A program made the translations under genes and the position numbers. 64,000 nt of DNA, from the NCBI RefSeq assembly GCF_000152945.2, contig NC_020830.1, positions 2,614,501 to 2,678,500 on the forward strand, written 5' to 3'. The notes beneath the pieces are model-generated. The model was not told the DNA's origin. It saw only the letters and a list, made by a program, of their open reading frames with translations, and searched no databases. Source of the DNA: Polaribacter sp. MED152. GTDB lineage: Bacteria > Bacteroidota > Bacteroidia > Flavobacteriales > Flavobacteriaceae. This document shows, piece by piece, positions 33,608 through 42,891 of the stretch; position 1 is the first letter of the stretch; each line of letters opens with the position of its first letter.

Positions 33608-34567
33608 ATGTCAGTTTTAGTTTTCGCAGATTCAACAGAAGGAAAATTTAAAAAAAGTGCATTTGAAGTAGTTTCTTATGCAAAAAAAGTTGCTGAACAA
33701 TTAGGTACTAATGTTGTTGCTGTAACAATAAACGCTAATAACAACGAAGAGTTATACACTTATGGAGCAGAAAAAGTACTTTCTGTAACTAATGATGCTC
33801 TAAACACATTTAATGCAAAACAATATGCATCTGTAATTGAACAAGCTGCTTCTTCTACAGGAGCTTCTGTTGTAGTATTAGATTCAAGTATTGATACTTT
33901 GAGTGCTGCACCATTGTTAGCAGTTGCATTAAATGCAGGTTATGCATCTAATGTTGTTGAAGTACCAAGCTCAACAGCACCATTTACTGTAAAAAGAAAA
34001 GCTTTTTCGAACAAAGGTTTTAGTAATACAGTAATTGCAACAGATATTAAGATAATAGGAGTTGCAAAAAATTCTTACGGAGTTCATGAGAATGTAGTTT
34101 CTGGTTCAACAGAAAGTTTCGATGCTACAATTGCAGAAACAGGTGTTACTTCAGAGAAATTAGAAAGAGTTACAGGTAAGGTAACCATAGCAGATGCAGA
34201 GGTTGTAGTTTCTGCAGGTAGAGGATTGAAGGGGCCAGAAAATTGGGGAATGGTAGAGGAGTTAGCTGATGTTTTAGGCGCAGCAACTGCATGTTCTAAA
34301 CCAGTTTCAGATTTAGGATGGAGACCTCATGGAGAACACGTAGGTCAAACAGGTAAACCAGTTGCTTCTAACTTGTATATCGCTATTGGTATTTCTGGAG
34401 CAATTCAGCATTTAGCAGGTATTAACGCTTCTAAAGTAAAAGTGGTTATCAATACAGACCCAGAAGCTCCTTTCTTTAAAGCAGCAGATTATGGTATTGT
34501 TGGTGATGCTTTTGAAGTTGTACCAACTTTAATAGAGAAATTAAAAGCTTTTAAACAAGCATCTTAA
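33608..34567 (+). CDS. etfA: Electron transfer flavoprotein subunit alpha
   Basis: A 319-aa FAD-binding ETF alpha subunit. The N-terminal ETF domain begins MSVLVFADSTEGKFKKSAFE. The C-terminal FAD domain carries VSAGRGLKGPENWGMVEELAD, then SDLGWRPHGEHVGQTGKPV, an IAIGISGAIQHLAGI stretch and INTDPEAPFFKAADYGIVGD. It pairs with etfB upstream and ends at a terminator. Confidence 0.96.
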   Translation: MSVLVFADSTEGKFKKSAFEVVSYAKKVAEQLGTNVVAVTINANNNEELYTYGAEKVLSVTNDALNTFNAKQYASVIEQAASSTGASVVVLDSSIDTLSAAPLLAVALNAGYASNVVEVPSSTAPFTVKRKAFSNKGFSNTVIATDIKIIGVAKNSYGVHENVVSGSTESFDATIAETGVTSEKLERVTGKVTIADAEVVVSAGRGLKGPENWGMVEELADVLGAATACSKPVSDLGWRPHGEHVGQTGKPVASNLYIAIGISGAIQHLAGINASKVKVVINTDPEAPFFKAADYGIVGDAFEVVPTLIEKLKAFKQAS

Positions 34568-34591
34568 TTTATTATAATATAAAGTTCATTC

Positions 34592-34622
34592 AAAAACCTA
34601 CTATATTTTTAGTAGGTTTTTA
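34592..34622 (+). terminator. Rho-independent terminator after etfA
   Basis: A 12-bp stem, AAAAACCTACTA with TAGTAGGTTTTT, around TATTTT, ending in T's. Confidence 0.85.
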
Positions 34623-34729
34623 CTTTTTATAAAAACTCATAAAATAAAAGTTCTCAATCTATTATTTTTATTAAATTGTGCCCTCTTAAAAAGGGCTTTA
34701 AAGCTTTTTTTATTTATGTTGATTGATAT

Positions 34730-35341
34730 ATGAGTTTAATACTACTTACTATTAAAGGAATTTCTTACAGTCAAACACAAAGTGGTGCTTATGCATTGGT
34801 TTTGAGTGAGATAGAAGGAACAAGAACTTTACCTATTATTATTGGTGCCTTTGAAGCACAATCTATAGCCATAGCTTTAGAAACAGAAATTAGACCACCA
34901 AGACCACTAACTCACGATTTATTCAAGACCTTTTCAGACACTTTTGATATTACTATAAAAGAAGTAATTATTCACAAACTTGTAGATGGTGTATTCTTTT
35001 CTAGTTTAATCTGTGTTAGAGATGGTAAAGAAGAAGTTATAGATACACGTACTTCAGATGCAATTGCAATTGCAGTTCGTTTTGATGCACCTATTTATAC
35101 TTATGAAAACATCTTAGATAAAGCTGGTATCTATTTAAAGGTAGAAGAAGAACTTGCTATTGAAAATAATTTAGAGCCAAAGCAAGAAAGTTCAACTACA
35201 TTTGAGTTAGAGGAGGAAGATAAAGTGAATTATGCAGACTTGTCTTTAAAAGAATTAAACCAGCAACTAGATACTGCAGTTGCTGATGAAAATTACGAAT
35301 TAGCTGCAACCATTAGAGACGAAATTAGCAAGCGCTCTTAA
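34730..35341 (+). CDS. Bifunctional nuclease family protein (DUF151 plus UVR)
   Basis: A 203-aa protein. Residues 1-130 form a DUF151/bifunctional-nuclease domain (SGAYALVLSEIEGTRTLPIIIGAFEAQSIAIALE, then RTSDAIAIAVRFDAPIYTYE). The C-terminus is a UVR/UvrB-UvrC motif (LKELNQQLDTAVADENYELAATIRDEISKR). Such proteins are conserved in Bacteroidota; the nuclease activity is inferred from the family name and not certain. The nucleoside transporter follows after 17 bp. Confidence 0.88.
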   Translation: MSLILLTIKGISYSQTQSGAYALVLSEIEGTRTLPIIIGAFEAQSIAIALETEIRPPRPLTHDLFKTFSDTFDITIKEVIIHKLVDGVFFSSLICVRDGKEEVIDTRTSDAIAIAVRFDAPIYTYENILDKAGIYLKVEEELAIENNLEPKQESSTTFELEEEDKVNYADLSLKELNQQLDTAVADENYELAATIRDEISKRS

Positions 35342-35358
35342 AACCTTAGATCTATATT

Positions 35359-36762
35359 ATGAAAAAAATACTTATTGTATTTTTCTGTATTTTCTCAATG
35401 TCAATTTTTTCGCAGAATACAGAAGCTGTGGTTGCAACCGCTGAAATTATTCCAAGTCAAGGTTTTTCTTTTAACAGTCTTTGGAGAGGAGTTTTAGGAA
35501 TGTTTTCTTTAATAGTAATTGCTTTCTTGTTTAGCAGTAATAAAAAAGCAATCGATTGGAAAAAAGTAGGGATTGGTTTATCAATTCAGTTACTTATTGC
35601 AATTGGGGTTTTAAAAGTTGTTTTTATTCAAAAGGTTTTTGAATTTATTGGCGGAATTTTTATTGAGATTTTAGAATATACAAAAGCAGGTAGTGAATTT
35701 TTGTTTTCAGGAATGGTGGGTGATGTTAATACCTTTGGTTATATTTTTGCTTTTCAAGTTTTACCTACAATCATTTTCTTTTCAGCTTTAACATCATTGT
35801 TATTCTACTTAGGTATTATTCAGAAGGTGGTAAAATTGTTAGCCTTGGCTTTGAGTAAAATATTAGGTATTTCTGGAATGGAAAGTTTATCTGTAGCCGG
35901 AAATATATTTTTAGGACAAACAGAAGCTCCATTATTAATTAAAGCGTATTTAGATAAAATGAATAGGTCTGAAATGTTGTTGGTAATGATTGGAGGAATG
36001 GCCACAGTTGCTGGTGCAGTATTGGCAGCTTACATAGGCTTTTTAGGAGGTGGAGATAAGACTTTAGAATTAATATTTGCAAAGCACTTATTAGCAGCTT
36101 CAGTAATGGCAGCTCCTGGTGCAATTGTAATTTCTAAAATTTTATATCCGCAAACAGAGGCAGTGAATACAGATGTTACAGTATCTCAAGAAAAAATAGG
36201 GTCTAATATTTTAGACGCTATTGCAAACGGTACTACAGAAGGTTTACGATTAGCTGTAAATGTTGGAGCAATGCTTTTAGTATTTGTTGCTGTAATTGCA
36301 ATGATAAACGGAATTTTAGGTTGGGTAGGTGATATTACAACATTAAATTCTTGGATGGCCGCAAACACAGCTTATGACAGTTTTTCTCTAGAAGCAATTT
36401 TAGGATATTTGTTTGCACCTTTAATGTGGATGATAGGTGTGGCTTCTGAAGACATGGCTTTAATGGGCCAACTTTTAGGCATAAAATTAGCAGCAAGTGA
36501 ATTTGTAGGATACATTCAATTAGCGGAGTTAAAAGACGTTGCAAGTGCTACACATTTAACCTTTAACAAATCTATAATTATGGCTACTTACATGCTTTGT
36601 GGCTTTGCAAATTTTGCTTCAATTGGTATTCAAATTGGTGGTATTGGTTCTTTAGCACCAAGTCAAAGAAAAACCTTATCAGAATTTGGTGTAAAAGCAC
36701 TAATAGGTGGTACAATAGCATCTTTAATGTCTGCAACTATTGCAGGTATGATTATTGGTTAA
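35359..36762 (+). CDS. Concentrative nucleoside transporter (CNT/NupC family)
   Basis: A 467-aa membrane protein. An N-terminal signal-like segment (MKKILIVFFCIFSMSIFSQ) and a periplasmic stretch precede the CNT fold. The nucleoside-recognition region includes ESLSVAGNIFLGQTEAPLLIKAYL, and then EDMALMGQLLGIKLAASEFVGYIQL and the GFANFASIGIQIGGIGSLAP block. It imports nucleosides with Na+ or H+. It lies between the DUF151 gene and thyA, which fits a pyrimidine or thymidylate supply context. A terminator separates it from thyA. Confidence 0.92.
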   Translation: MKKILIVFFCIFSMSIFSQNTEAVVATAEIIPSQGFSFNSLWRGVLGMFSLIVIAFLFSSNKKAIDWKKVGIGLSIQLLIAIGVLKVVFIQKVFEFIGGIFIEILEYTKAGSEFLFSGMVGDVNTFGYIFAFQVLPTIIFFSALTSLLFYLGIIQKVVKLLALALSKILGISGMESLSVAGNIFLGQTEAPLLIKAYLDKMNRSEMLLVMIGGMATVAGAVLAAYIGFLGGGDKTLELIFAKHLLAASVMAAPGAIVISKILYPQTEAVNTDVTVSQEKIGSNILDAIANGTTEGLRLAVNVGAMLLVFVAVIAMINGILGWVGDITTLNSWMAANTAYDSFSLEAILGYLFAPLMWMIGVASEDMALMGQLLGIKLAASEFVGYIQLAELKDVASATHLTFNKSIIMATYMLCGFANFASIGIQIGGIGSLAPSQRKTLSEFGVKALIGGTIASLMSATIAGMIIG

Positions 36763-36833
36763 ATTTAAATTTATAATTTACTAATAAGTTGATTTTTTAT
36801 CTTCAATTAGTTAATAACTTTTATACATTTTTT

Positions 36834-36867
36834 AAAAAGCTTCAACCTTTATAGTTGAAGCTTTTTA
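36834..36867 (+). terminator. Rho-independent terminator after the CNT gene
   Basis: A 13-bp stem, AAAAAGCTTCAAC with GTTGAAGCTTTTT, around CTTTATA, just before thyA. Confidence 0.85.
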
Positions 36868-36895
36868 TATTTTTACACAAAGTCGATAAAAGAAT

Positions 36896-37720
36896 ATGAA
36901 GCAGTATCATGATTTAGTAAAGCACGTTTTAGAAAACGGAAATGAAAAAGGAGATAGAACAGGAACAGGTACTAAAAGTGTTTTTGGGTATCAAATGCGT
37001 TTTGATTTAAGTGAAGGTTTCCCAATGGTTACCACCAAAAAGCTGCATTTAAAAAGTATTGTTTATGAACTATTATGGTTTATTAAAGGAGACACTAATG
37101 TAAAATATTTGCAAGAAAATGGTGTTAGAATTTGGAATGAATGGGCAGATGAAAATGGAGATTTAGGTCCTGTTTATGGGCATCAGTGGCGTAATTGGAA
37201 TAGTGATGAAGTAGACCAATTAAAAGAAGTTATTGCTACTTTAAAATCAAACCCAAACTCAAGAAGAATGTTAGTTTCTGCATGGAATCCATCAGTATTG
37301 CCAGATACTTCTAAATCATTTTCAGAAAATGTAGCGAATGGTAAAGCTGCTTTACCTCCTTGTCATGCCTTTTTTCAATTTTATGTTTCAGATGGTAAAT
37401 TATCTTGTCAATTATACCAAAGAAGTGCAGATATATTTTTAGGTGTGCCTTTTAATATAGCTTCATACGCATTGTTTACAATGATGATGGCACAGGTATG
37501 TGGTTATGAGGCAGGTGAATTTATTCACACTTTTGGAGATGCTCATATTTACAATAATCATGTAGAGCAATTAGAGCTGCAATTGTCTAGAGATATTAGA
37601 CCTTTACCAAAAATGAAATTAAATACTGCAATTACAAATATCGAAGATTTTACTTTTGATGATTTTGAATTGCAAGACTATAATCCTCATCCTCATATTA
37701 AGGGTAAGGTTGCAGTATAA
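36896..37720 (+). CDS. thyA: Thymidylate synthase
   Basis: A 274-aa ThyA that methylates dUMP to dTMP with methylene-THF. It has the N-terminal [19 protein letters not shown], the catalytic Cys in [36 protein letters not shown], and [16 protein letters not shown]. folA, which regenerates THF, lies 0.7 kb downstream on the same strand but behind a terminator. The start is the ATG at 36896, just after the CNT terminator. Confidence 0.97.
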   Translation: MKQYHDLVKHVLENGNEKGDRTGTGTKSVFGYQMRFDLSEGFPMVTTKKLHLKSIVYELLWFIKGDTNVKYLQENGVRIWNEWADENGDLGPVYGHQWRNWNSDEVDQLKEVIATLKSNPNSRRMLVSAWNPSVLPDTSKSFSENVANGKAALPPCHAFFQFYVSDGKLSCQLYQRSADIFLGVPFNIASYALFTMMMAQVCGYEAGEFIHTFGDAHIYNNHVEQLELQLSRDIRPLPKMKLNTAITNIEDFTFDDFELQDYNPHPHIKGKVAV

Positions 37721-37734
37721 TATACATTTAAAAC

Positions 37735-37775
37735 AAAAAGAGCCTTCAATTAAATTTGAAGGCTCTTTTTGTTTT
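37735..37775 (+). terminator. Bidirectional terminator between thyA and the CBM48 gene
   Basis: A 15-bp stem, AAAAAGAGCCTTCAA with TTGAAGGCTCTTTTT, around TTAAAT, between convergent genes. Confidence 0.88.
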
Positions 37776-37790
37776 TCATAGTGATATATA

Positions 37791-38087
37791 TTATAAGCTT
37801 AAAACGCTGTTCTCTGCATTAGCATAATCGTTCCAAGCAAAAGCATCTGCTTCTTGATCATTTAAATACTTACCATCAACTAGATACCTAAATTCGTAAG
37901 AATTACCAGCCTCTAAATCTACAGTTCCTTTAAAAGAACCGTTTTTTAATTTCTTTAATGGCGTTGCTTCTGTATTCCACTCGTTAAAGTTACCTACAAC
38001 TGCTGCAGTTTTTGCATCTTCAGCTGGTAAAGTAAATGTTACCTTACATACTGGTTTTGTTTTCAAAAATTTCTTTTTAATAGACAT
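37791..38087 (-). CDS. Isoamylase early-set (CBM48-like) glycogen-binding domain protein
   Basis: A 98-aa single-domain protein resembling the AMPK-beta/isoamylase N-terminal domain: VCKVTFTLPAEDAKTAAVVGNFNEWNTEATPLKKLKNGSFKGTVDL, then YEFRYLVDGKYLNDQEADAF. These domains bind alpha-glucans such as glycogen; here there is no attached enzyme, so it may be a binding or regulatory subunit. It has its own upstream region and shares a bidirectional terminator with thyA. Confidence 0.88.
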   Translation of the reverse strand: MSIKKKFLKTKPVCKVTFTLPAEDAKTAAVVGNFNEWNTEATPLKKLKNGSFKGTVDLEAGNSYEFRYLVDGKYLNDQEADAFAWNDYANAENSVLSL

Positions 38088-38361
38088 AATTATCAGATTA
38101 AATTATGTGGTAAATTTATACAAGTAGTTTTTAAGTACAAATTAAATTTACGTTAAGCCCAAAGTTTTATCACTTTAATAAAATGAGAGTTAATAAAATT
38201 AATATTTAGGAAATATATGACCTTAATATTAAAAGAGTCTTAAAATAAAAATACTTTCTTAAGTGCTGATAATCAGTAATTTTACTTCGAAAACGTATTC
38301 GTGCTTTTGCAATTCTCTTGAAAAAACTACAAAAACGGCAGTTTAAACTGTCTTTTTAGAT
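38088..38361. other. Intergenic region upstream of folA and the CBM48 gene
   Basis: About 300 bp without a credible ORF on either strand. It holds the start region of the minus-strand CBM48 gene and the folA promoter. The only ordered element seen is a dyad at 38337-38352 whose core CAGTTTAAACTG (38339-38350) is a perfect 12-bp palindrome, flanked by A5 and T5. It ends 10 bp before the folA -7 box and could be an operator or a hairpin. I see no RNA gene here. Confidence 0.4.
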
Positions 38362-38369
38362 TATTTTTG
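38362..38369 (+). promoter_or_regulatory. -7 box (TATTTTTG) for folA
   Basis: An exact TAnnTTTG match 19 bp before the folA ATG. Confidence 0.5.
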
Positions 38370-38388
38370 TTTTAAACCATTCTAGTAT

Positions 38389-38883
38389 ATGATTACAATT
38401 ATAGCAGCAATTGCAAAGAATAATGCACTTGGTAAAAACAACGATTTAATTTGGCATTTACCTGCAGATTTAAAACGATTTAAAAAAGTTACAACTGGGC
38501 ATCATATATTAATGGGTAGAAATACTTTTGAATCTATAGGTAGACCTTTACCAAATAGAATAACCATAATTATCACTAAAAACGAAGAATATGTGCAAGA
38601 GGGTTGTTTGATTGCAAATAGTGTAGAGCAAGCCTTAGAAATGGCACATGATGATGATCAAATCTTTATTATTGGTGGTGCTCAAGTCTATGAATATGCG
38701 ATGAAACACGATTTTGCTGATGCTTTAGATATTACTTTAGTACATCATGAATTTGAAGCAGATGTTTATTTCCCTGAAATTGATCCTACAGTTTGGAGAA
38801 GAGTAGAAAGGGAAGATTTTATTGCTGATGAAAAAAATAAGTTCGATTACAGTTTTATTAGGTATAAAAAAATAGCTAATTAA
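38389..38883 (+). CDS. folA: Dihydrofolate reductase
   Basis: A 164-aa DHFR: ITIIAAIAKNNALGKNNDLIWHLPADLKRFK at the N-terminus (Met20-type loop), HHILMGRNTFESIGRPLPNR, and IFIIGGAQVYEYAM. It reduces dihydrofolate to tetrahydrofolate with NADPH, completing the thymidylate cycle with thyA. Its 3' end overlaps the convergent lipoprotein gene by 8 bp. Confidence 0.97.
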   Translation: MITIIAAIAKNNALGKNNDLIWHLPADLKRFKKVTTGHHILMGRNTFESIGRPLPNRITIIITKNEEYVQEGCLIANSVEQALEMAHDDDQIFIIGGAQVYEYAMKHDFADALDITLVHHEFEADVYFPEIDPTVWRRVEREDFIADEKNKFDYSFIRYKKIAN

Positions 38884-39307
38884 TTCTAGCTCTAAATCCA
38901 CCTCCTAAACTCATTTTATATTTTCTTTGTGCAAATATAAAGTAGTTGAAAAGCTTATAATTTACTTCATAACCATAGTCTATTGTTTGTTGATAGTCTA
39001 TAATGTTTTCGTAAATATTTGGGTTAAACTGAAATGAATTTTGCGCTCTTTGATTCCAAGTAAGTACCCAAGCTCTATTTCTAGCTTCCATATATTTCTG
39101 AGAATAAAATCCTTCTGGTTGCGCTATTGAGTTTAAAAAGGTTGTAAAACCTGGATCTATAATGATAATCTCATATTCTAAACTATCATTGGCAATTACT
39201 ACAGGTTCTTCCTTCTCTACTTCAATATTATTTAAAGACGATGAACCACAAGCATAGATTAGTGTGCTAATAAAGGCAAATAAGAAAAGGTTTTTTATAA
39301 ACTTCAT
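38876..39307 (-). CDS. DUF6146-type lipoprotein
   Basis: A 143-aa lipoprotein starting MKFIKNLFLFAFISTLIYACG, with the lipobox Cys at about residue 20. The mature part has YEIIIIDPGFTTFLNS, EGFYSQKYMEARNRAWVLTWNQR and a C-terminal DYGYEVNYKLFNYFIFAQRKY, matching the DUF6146 pattern as I recall it. The function is unknown. An upstream ATG at 39325 is possible, but 39307 gives the standard signal peptide. It overlaps the folA 3' end by 8 bp. Confidence 0.78.
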   Translation of the reverse strand: MKFIKNLFLFAFISTLIYACGSSSLNNIEVEKEEPVVIANDSLEYEIIIIDPGFTTFLNSIAQPEGFYSQKYMEARNRAWVLTWNQRAQNSFQFNPNIYENIIDYQQTIDYGYEVNYKLFNYFIFAQRKYKMSLGGGFRARIN

Positions 39308-39409
39308 AGTTCTTAAAGATACCATTTTTTAATCTCAATTAAAAATATCTAATAAAATCACTTCAATTTACAGCTTTAAATATTAATTTTAAGAAAATAA
39401 ATTTACCTC

Positions 39410-40759
39410 ATGAAACACTGTCTAATTTTAGCATCAATTTTTATATTTTTTAGTTCGTGCAATCAAAACAAAGTAGTTGAAAAAACTGATTACAATATTT
39501 TAAATGAGCAAGATAGGGCTAGCTTAAAAGATGAATTATTAGAAGATAGGTTTACCAATTTATTACCAGAATTAATGGACAAGGCTGATTTAGATATGTG
39601 GCTGTTAATTTCTAGAGAGTATAATGAAGACCCAGTTTTAAAAACCATGCTGCCTGCAACTTGGTTAAATGCTAGGAGAAGAACCATCATTGTGTTTTAT
39701 AGAGATAAAGAAAATAATACTCTAGAAAGATTGGCAGTTGCTAGGTATGATATTGGAAAAAGTATAAAATCGGCCTGGAATAAAGAAGAGGAACCAAATC
39801 AATGGAAAGCTTTAGAAAAAATTATTTCAGAAAGAAATCCTAATAAAATAGGACTTAATTATTCTACACATTTTGCCTTAGCAGATGGTTTGGTAAAAAC
39901 CGATTTTGATGAATTGAACGCAGCAATGCCAACCTCGATTACTTCTAAATTCGTTTCTGCAGAAAAATTGGGTATTGCTTGGATTGAGACAAGAACCAAA
40001 AAAGAAATGGAACTGTTTCAAAAACTTGTAAAAATAACACATGATATTATTGATGAAGCTTTTTCTAATAAAACCATTCAGCCAGGTAAAACGTCTACTG
40101 AAGATGTAGTTTGGTTTTTAAGACAGAAAGTAACAGATTTGGGCTTAGAGACTTGGTTTCATCCAACTATAGATGTGCAAAGAAATAATGAAGCTCTAAA
40201 TTCTCATATTGAATCTTTTTCTAAAGCTAAAGATGAAAAAATAATTCAGAAAGGAGATTTATTGCATTGCGATTTTGGTATTACTTATATTGGTTTAAAC
40301 ACAGATTGTCAGCAACATGCCTATGTTTTAAAAGAAGATGAAAAAGAAGTACCTGACTTTTTAAAGGAAGCCTTTGTGCAAGGAAATAGAGTGCAAGATA
40401 TTTTGACGACTAATATGAAAGCTGGCCTTACAGGAAATCAAATTTTAGCAAACTCGCTACAACAAGGTAAAGCAGAAGGTTTAAGACCATCAATTTATAC
40501 ACATCCTTTAGGTAAATATGGGCACAGTGCTGGAACTACAATTGGTATGTGGGACTCTCAGAATGGTGTGCCTTTTAATGGAGATTACCCTCTTCAAAAA
40601 AATACAGCTTATGCAATTGAATTAAACACCACTGTTTTTATTAATGAGTGGAATAAAGACATTAGAATAATGTTAGAGGAAGCTGGTTTTTTTGGTGATG
40701 ATGTTTTTAGATATGTGAACGAAAGACAGACAGCAATTAAGCCAATTAAAATCGACTAA
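39410..40759 (+). CDS. M24 family metallopeptidase (Xaa-Pro aminopeptidase-like), lipoprotein
   Basis: A 449-aa pita-bread-fold peptidase with a lipoprotein signal (SIFIFFSSCNQN, Cys at about 17). Putative metal ligands are present: the two Asp in LLHCDFGITYIGLNTDCQQ, His in HPLGKYGHSAGTTIG, and Glu in AIELNTT and MLEEAG. It probably acts as an aminopeptidase at the envelope. The next gene, tag, starts immediately after its stop. Confidence 0.85.
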   Translation: MKHCLILASIFIFFSSCNQNKVVEKTDYNILNEQDRASLKDELLEDRFTNLLPELMDKADLDMWLLISREYNEDPVLKTMLPATWLNARRRTIIVFYRDKENNTLERLAVARYDIGKSIKSAWNKEEEPNQWKALEKIISERNPNKIGLNYSTHFALADGLVKTDFDELNAAMPTSITSKFVSAEKLGIAWIETRTKKEMELFQKLVKITHDIIDEAFSNKTIQPGKTSTEDVVWFLRQKVTDLGLETWFHPTIDVQRNNEALNSHIESFSKAKDEKIIQKGDLLHCDFGITYIGLNTDCQQHAYVLKEDEKEVPDFLKEAFVQGNRVQDILTTNMKAGLTGNQILANSLQQGKAEGLRPSIYTHPLGKYGHSAGTTIGMWDSQNGVPFNGDYPLQKNTAYAIELNTTVFINEWNKDIRIMLEEAGFFGDDVFRYVNERQTAIKPIKID

Positions 40760-41317
40760 ATGAAACAACGTTGTTTTTGGGTAACTGATAGTAAATTATA
40801 TCAAGATTATCATGATTTTGAGTGGGGAGTTCCTGTTTATGATGATGAAACTTTGTTTGAATTTCTGCTTTTAGAAACCTTTCAAGCTGGTTTAAGTTGG
40901 ATAACCATTTTAAACAAAAGAGAGAATTTTAGAGCAGCTTTTGATAATTTCGATTATCATAAAATTGCTAAATATCCAGAATCTAAATACAATGAGTTAC
41001 TTCAAAATTCGGGTATTATAAGAAATAAACTTAAAATTAGAAGTGCCATAACCAATGCTCAATTATTTATAGAGGTTCAAAAAGAATATGGCTCTTTCTC
41101 TAAATATATATGGAGATTTGTTAATCATGAGCCTATAATTAATAAATTTCATAATAAACAAGAAGTACCTGCTACTACAGAATTATCAGATCAAATTTCT
41201 AAAGCTTTAAAGAAAAAAGGTTTTAAATTTGTAGGTTCAACAGTGGTTTATGCATTTATGCAAGCAATAGGTATGGTTAATGATCATACTAAGCACTGTT
41301 TTAAATATCCTAATTAA
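40760..41317 (+). CDS. tag: DNA-3-methyladenine glycosylase I
   Basis: A 185-aa Tag that removes 3-methyladenine from alkylated DNA. It has the N-terminal QRCFWVTDSKLYQDYHDFEWGVPVYDDETLFEFL, then TFQAGLSWITILNKRENFR, and the C-terminal DHTKHCF. The zinc ligands (N-terminal Cys and His, C-terminal His and Cys) are all visible. It starts directly after the peptidase stop and shares TAATG with the next gene. Confidence 0.95.
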   Translation: MKQRCFWVTDSKLYQDYHDFEWGVPVYDDETLFEFLLLETFQAGLSWITILNKRENFRAAFDNFDYHKIAKYPESKYNELLQNSGIIRNKLKIRSAITNAQLFIEVQKEYGSFSKYIWRFVNHEPIINKFHNKQEVPATTELSDQISKALKKKGFKFVGSTVVYAFMQAIGMVNDHTKHCFKYPN

Positions 41318-42075
41318 TGCAAATTTTACAGGTTCCTAAGCAAGATTTAAAAGAGATCATTTCAATTTTTAATAGAGAAATTGGTCGATTTGTGTTTTTC
41401 GTATTTGTGCTGTTTTTTGATAGTATCTATTTTGCAGAACATGTTTCAGATTCACAAATTTGGATAAACATCTTAATGCTTGCTGGGTTTTTTAAAATGT
41501 ATTTTAGATCTACACCTAGAGTAAAAGAATTAATGATTTATGCTGTAATTCTGGGTTTTTTAGGTGAATATTTTTTCTCTAGACTCTTAGGAATGTATAC
41601 TTACAGGCTAGAGAATGTACCATTATATGTACCTATTGGCCATGCTGCTTTGTATGGTAGAATTTTTATGTTTAGTAAAGCTTCTGTGGTTAGAAAACAT
41701 CATAAAGCTATAGAGCAATTGTTTGCAATTGCAATTGGTGTTTTTGCAACTATTTACTTGGCTTTTTTTACAGATGTCTTTGGTTTTGTAATGACCGTTT
41801 GTGTGTTTCTTTTACTTTTAAAAAGACCTAAAGACAGGTTGTTTTTTTACTCAATGTATATTTTAGTCGCTATTTTAGAAATAGGTGGTACTGCTTTTGG
41901 CTGTTGGAAATGGCCAGAAACTGCATTTGGTGTTTTCGACTTTTTACCAAGTAATAATCCTCCAAGTGGAATAAGTTTATTTTATTTCTTGTTAGATATT
42001 AGTTGTTTCTTTATTTACATTCAAGTAAATAACAAAGCTTGGAAACGTTTAAAAAGAAGATTTAGAAAAGATTAA
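41317..42075 (+). CDS. Polytopic membrane protein of unrecognised family (paralog of the gene at 4430)
   Basis: A 252-aa paralog of 4430-5191, colinear along its length, with LLGMYTYRLENVPLYVPIGHAALYG, the TDVFGFVMTV segment, WPETAFGVFDFLPSNNPPSGISLFYFLLDI, and a basic C-terminus. It has seven to eight membrane segments. I cannot name the family. Its ATG overlaps the tag stop by 1 bp (TAATG), so it is translated with tag; no functional link is evident. The 3' end overlaps the convergent small gene by 4 bp. Confidence 0.75.
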   Translation: MQILQVPKQDLKEIISIFNREIGRFVFFVFVLFFDSIYFAEHVSDSQIWINILMLAGFFKMYFRSTPRVKELMIYAVILGFLGEYFFSRLLGMYTYRLENVPLYVPIGHAALYGRIFMFSKASVVRKHHKAIEQLFAIAIGVFATIYLAFFTDVFGFVMTVCVFLLLLKRPKDRLFFYSMYILVAILEIGGTAFGCWKWPETAFGVFDFLPSNNPPSGISLFYFLLDISCFFIYIQVNNKAWKRLKRRFRKD

Positions 42076-42278
42076 TTACCAAAAATTAACCTTATTGCTG
42101 TAAAAATAACAATGATAAGTCCACCATAAATTAATACTTTTTTTCCAGCACCTTTATAATAACGATTATGATTACCTGTATCTTTCTTGTAGCTTAGGTA
42201 AATTAAGATCCCAAAAGCTAACACAAAAAATATCATAAACATAATTCTGCCAGTTGTAAAGTAAGCATTGAAAATCAT
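42072..42278 (-). CDS. Small hypothetical membrane protein
   Basis: A 68-aa protein with two hydrophobic helices (IMFMIFFVLAFGILIYLSY and VLIYGGLIIVIFTAIRLIFG) separated by a basic loop (KKDTGNHNRYYKGAGKK). I recognise no family. The coding pattern is plausible: the gene fills its space and overlaps the preceding convergent gene by only 4 bp. Confidence 0.6.
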   Translation of the reverse strand: MIFNAYFTTGRIMFMIFFVLAFGILIYLSYKKDTGNHNRYYKGAGKKVLIYGGLIIVIFTAIRLIFGN

Positions 42279-42427
42279 GAGGTTTATCTTTATAAGTTTT
42301 ATAAATAATACACAATTTAGCTCTTCTTATCTGAATTAGAATTTCTATATTGTTACTTGCAAAATTACAAAATTATATACCAATTCTTAACCTTTAAAGG
42401 TATAGAACTTTAAAACAATCTTTTAAA

Positions 42428-42814
42428 ATGAAAAATAAAATAGCAGCTGTACATGCATTTCACAGTGCATTTAAATTAAACATTCAAAATTCACCTACTG
42501 TAGATATTTCTGAGGATAGAAAAAAACTACGTTATGAATTAATGAAAGAGGAAAATGAAGAATATTTAGAAGCTGCCAAAAATAATGATTTAGTAGAGGT
42601 TGCAGATGCTTTAGGAGATATGTTATATATTTTATGTGGTACCATAATTGAGCATGGAATGCAAGATAAAATAGAAGAGGTCTTTAACGAAATTCAAAAT
42701 TCTAATATGAGTAAATTGGGTGAAGATGGAGAACCGATTTATAGAGAAGATGGTAAAGTTTTAAAAGGCCCAAATTATTTTAGACCTAATATAAAAGCCA
42801 TTTTAGAAAAATAA
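42428..42814 (+). CDS. MazG-like nucleotide pyrophosphohydrolase
   Basis: A 128-aa all-alpha NTP pyrophosphohydrolase domain protein. The acidic metal-binding pattern is EENEEYLEAAKNNDLVEVADALGDMLYIL (EExxE and then ExxxxxD). A C-terminal NYFRPNIKAIL closes the fold. It probably hydrolyses noncanonical or excess NTPs to NMP and PPi; the substrate is not known. It is monocistronic, ending at a bidirectional terminator. Confidence 0.85.
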   Translation: MKNKIAAVHAFHSAFKLNIQNSPTVDISEDRKKLRYELMKEENEEYLEAAKNNDLVEVADALGDMLYILCGTIIEHGMQDKIEEVFNEIQNSNMSKLGEDGEPIYREDGKVLKGPNYFRPNIKAILEK

Positions 42815-42840
42815 AAATTAAATTTTCACTTCATAAAAAC

Positions 42841-42875
42841 AAAAAAGCATCAATTAAAATTGATGCTTTTTTGTT
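42841..42875 (+). terminator. Bidirectional terminator between the MazG-like gene and ilvE
   Basis: A 15-bp stem, AAAAAAGCATCAATT with AATTGATGCTTTTTT, around AA. The genes on each side converge here. Confidence 0.85.
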
Positions 42876-42891
42876 ATTTAAAAATTATAGA

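Noticed and set aside
38186..38193. AGAGTTAA in the folA upstream region
   Set aside because: No partner at 21 bp and no -7 box at 28 bp, so it is probably chance in AT-rich DNA.
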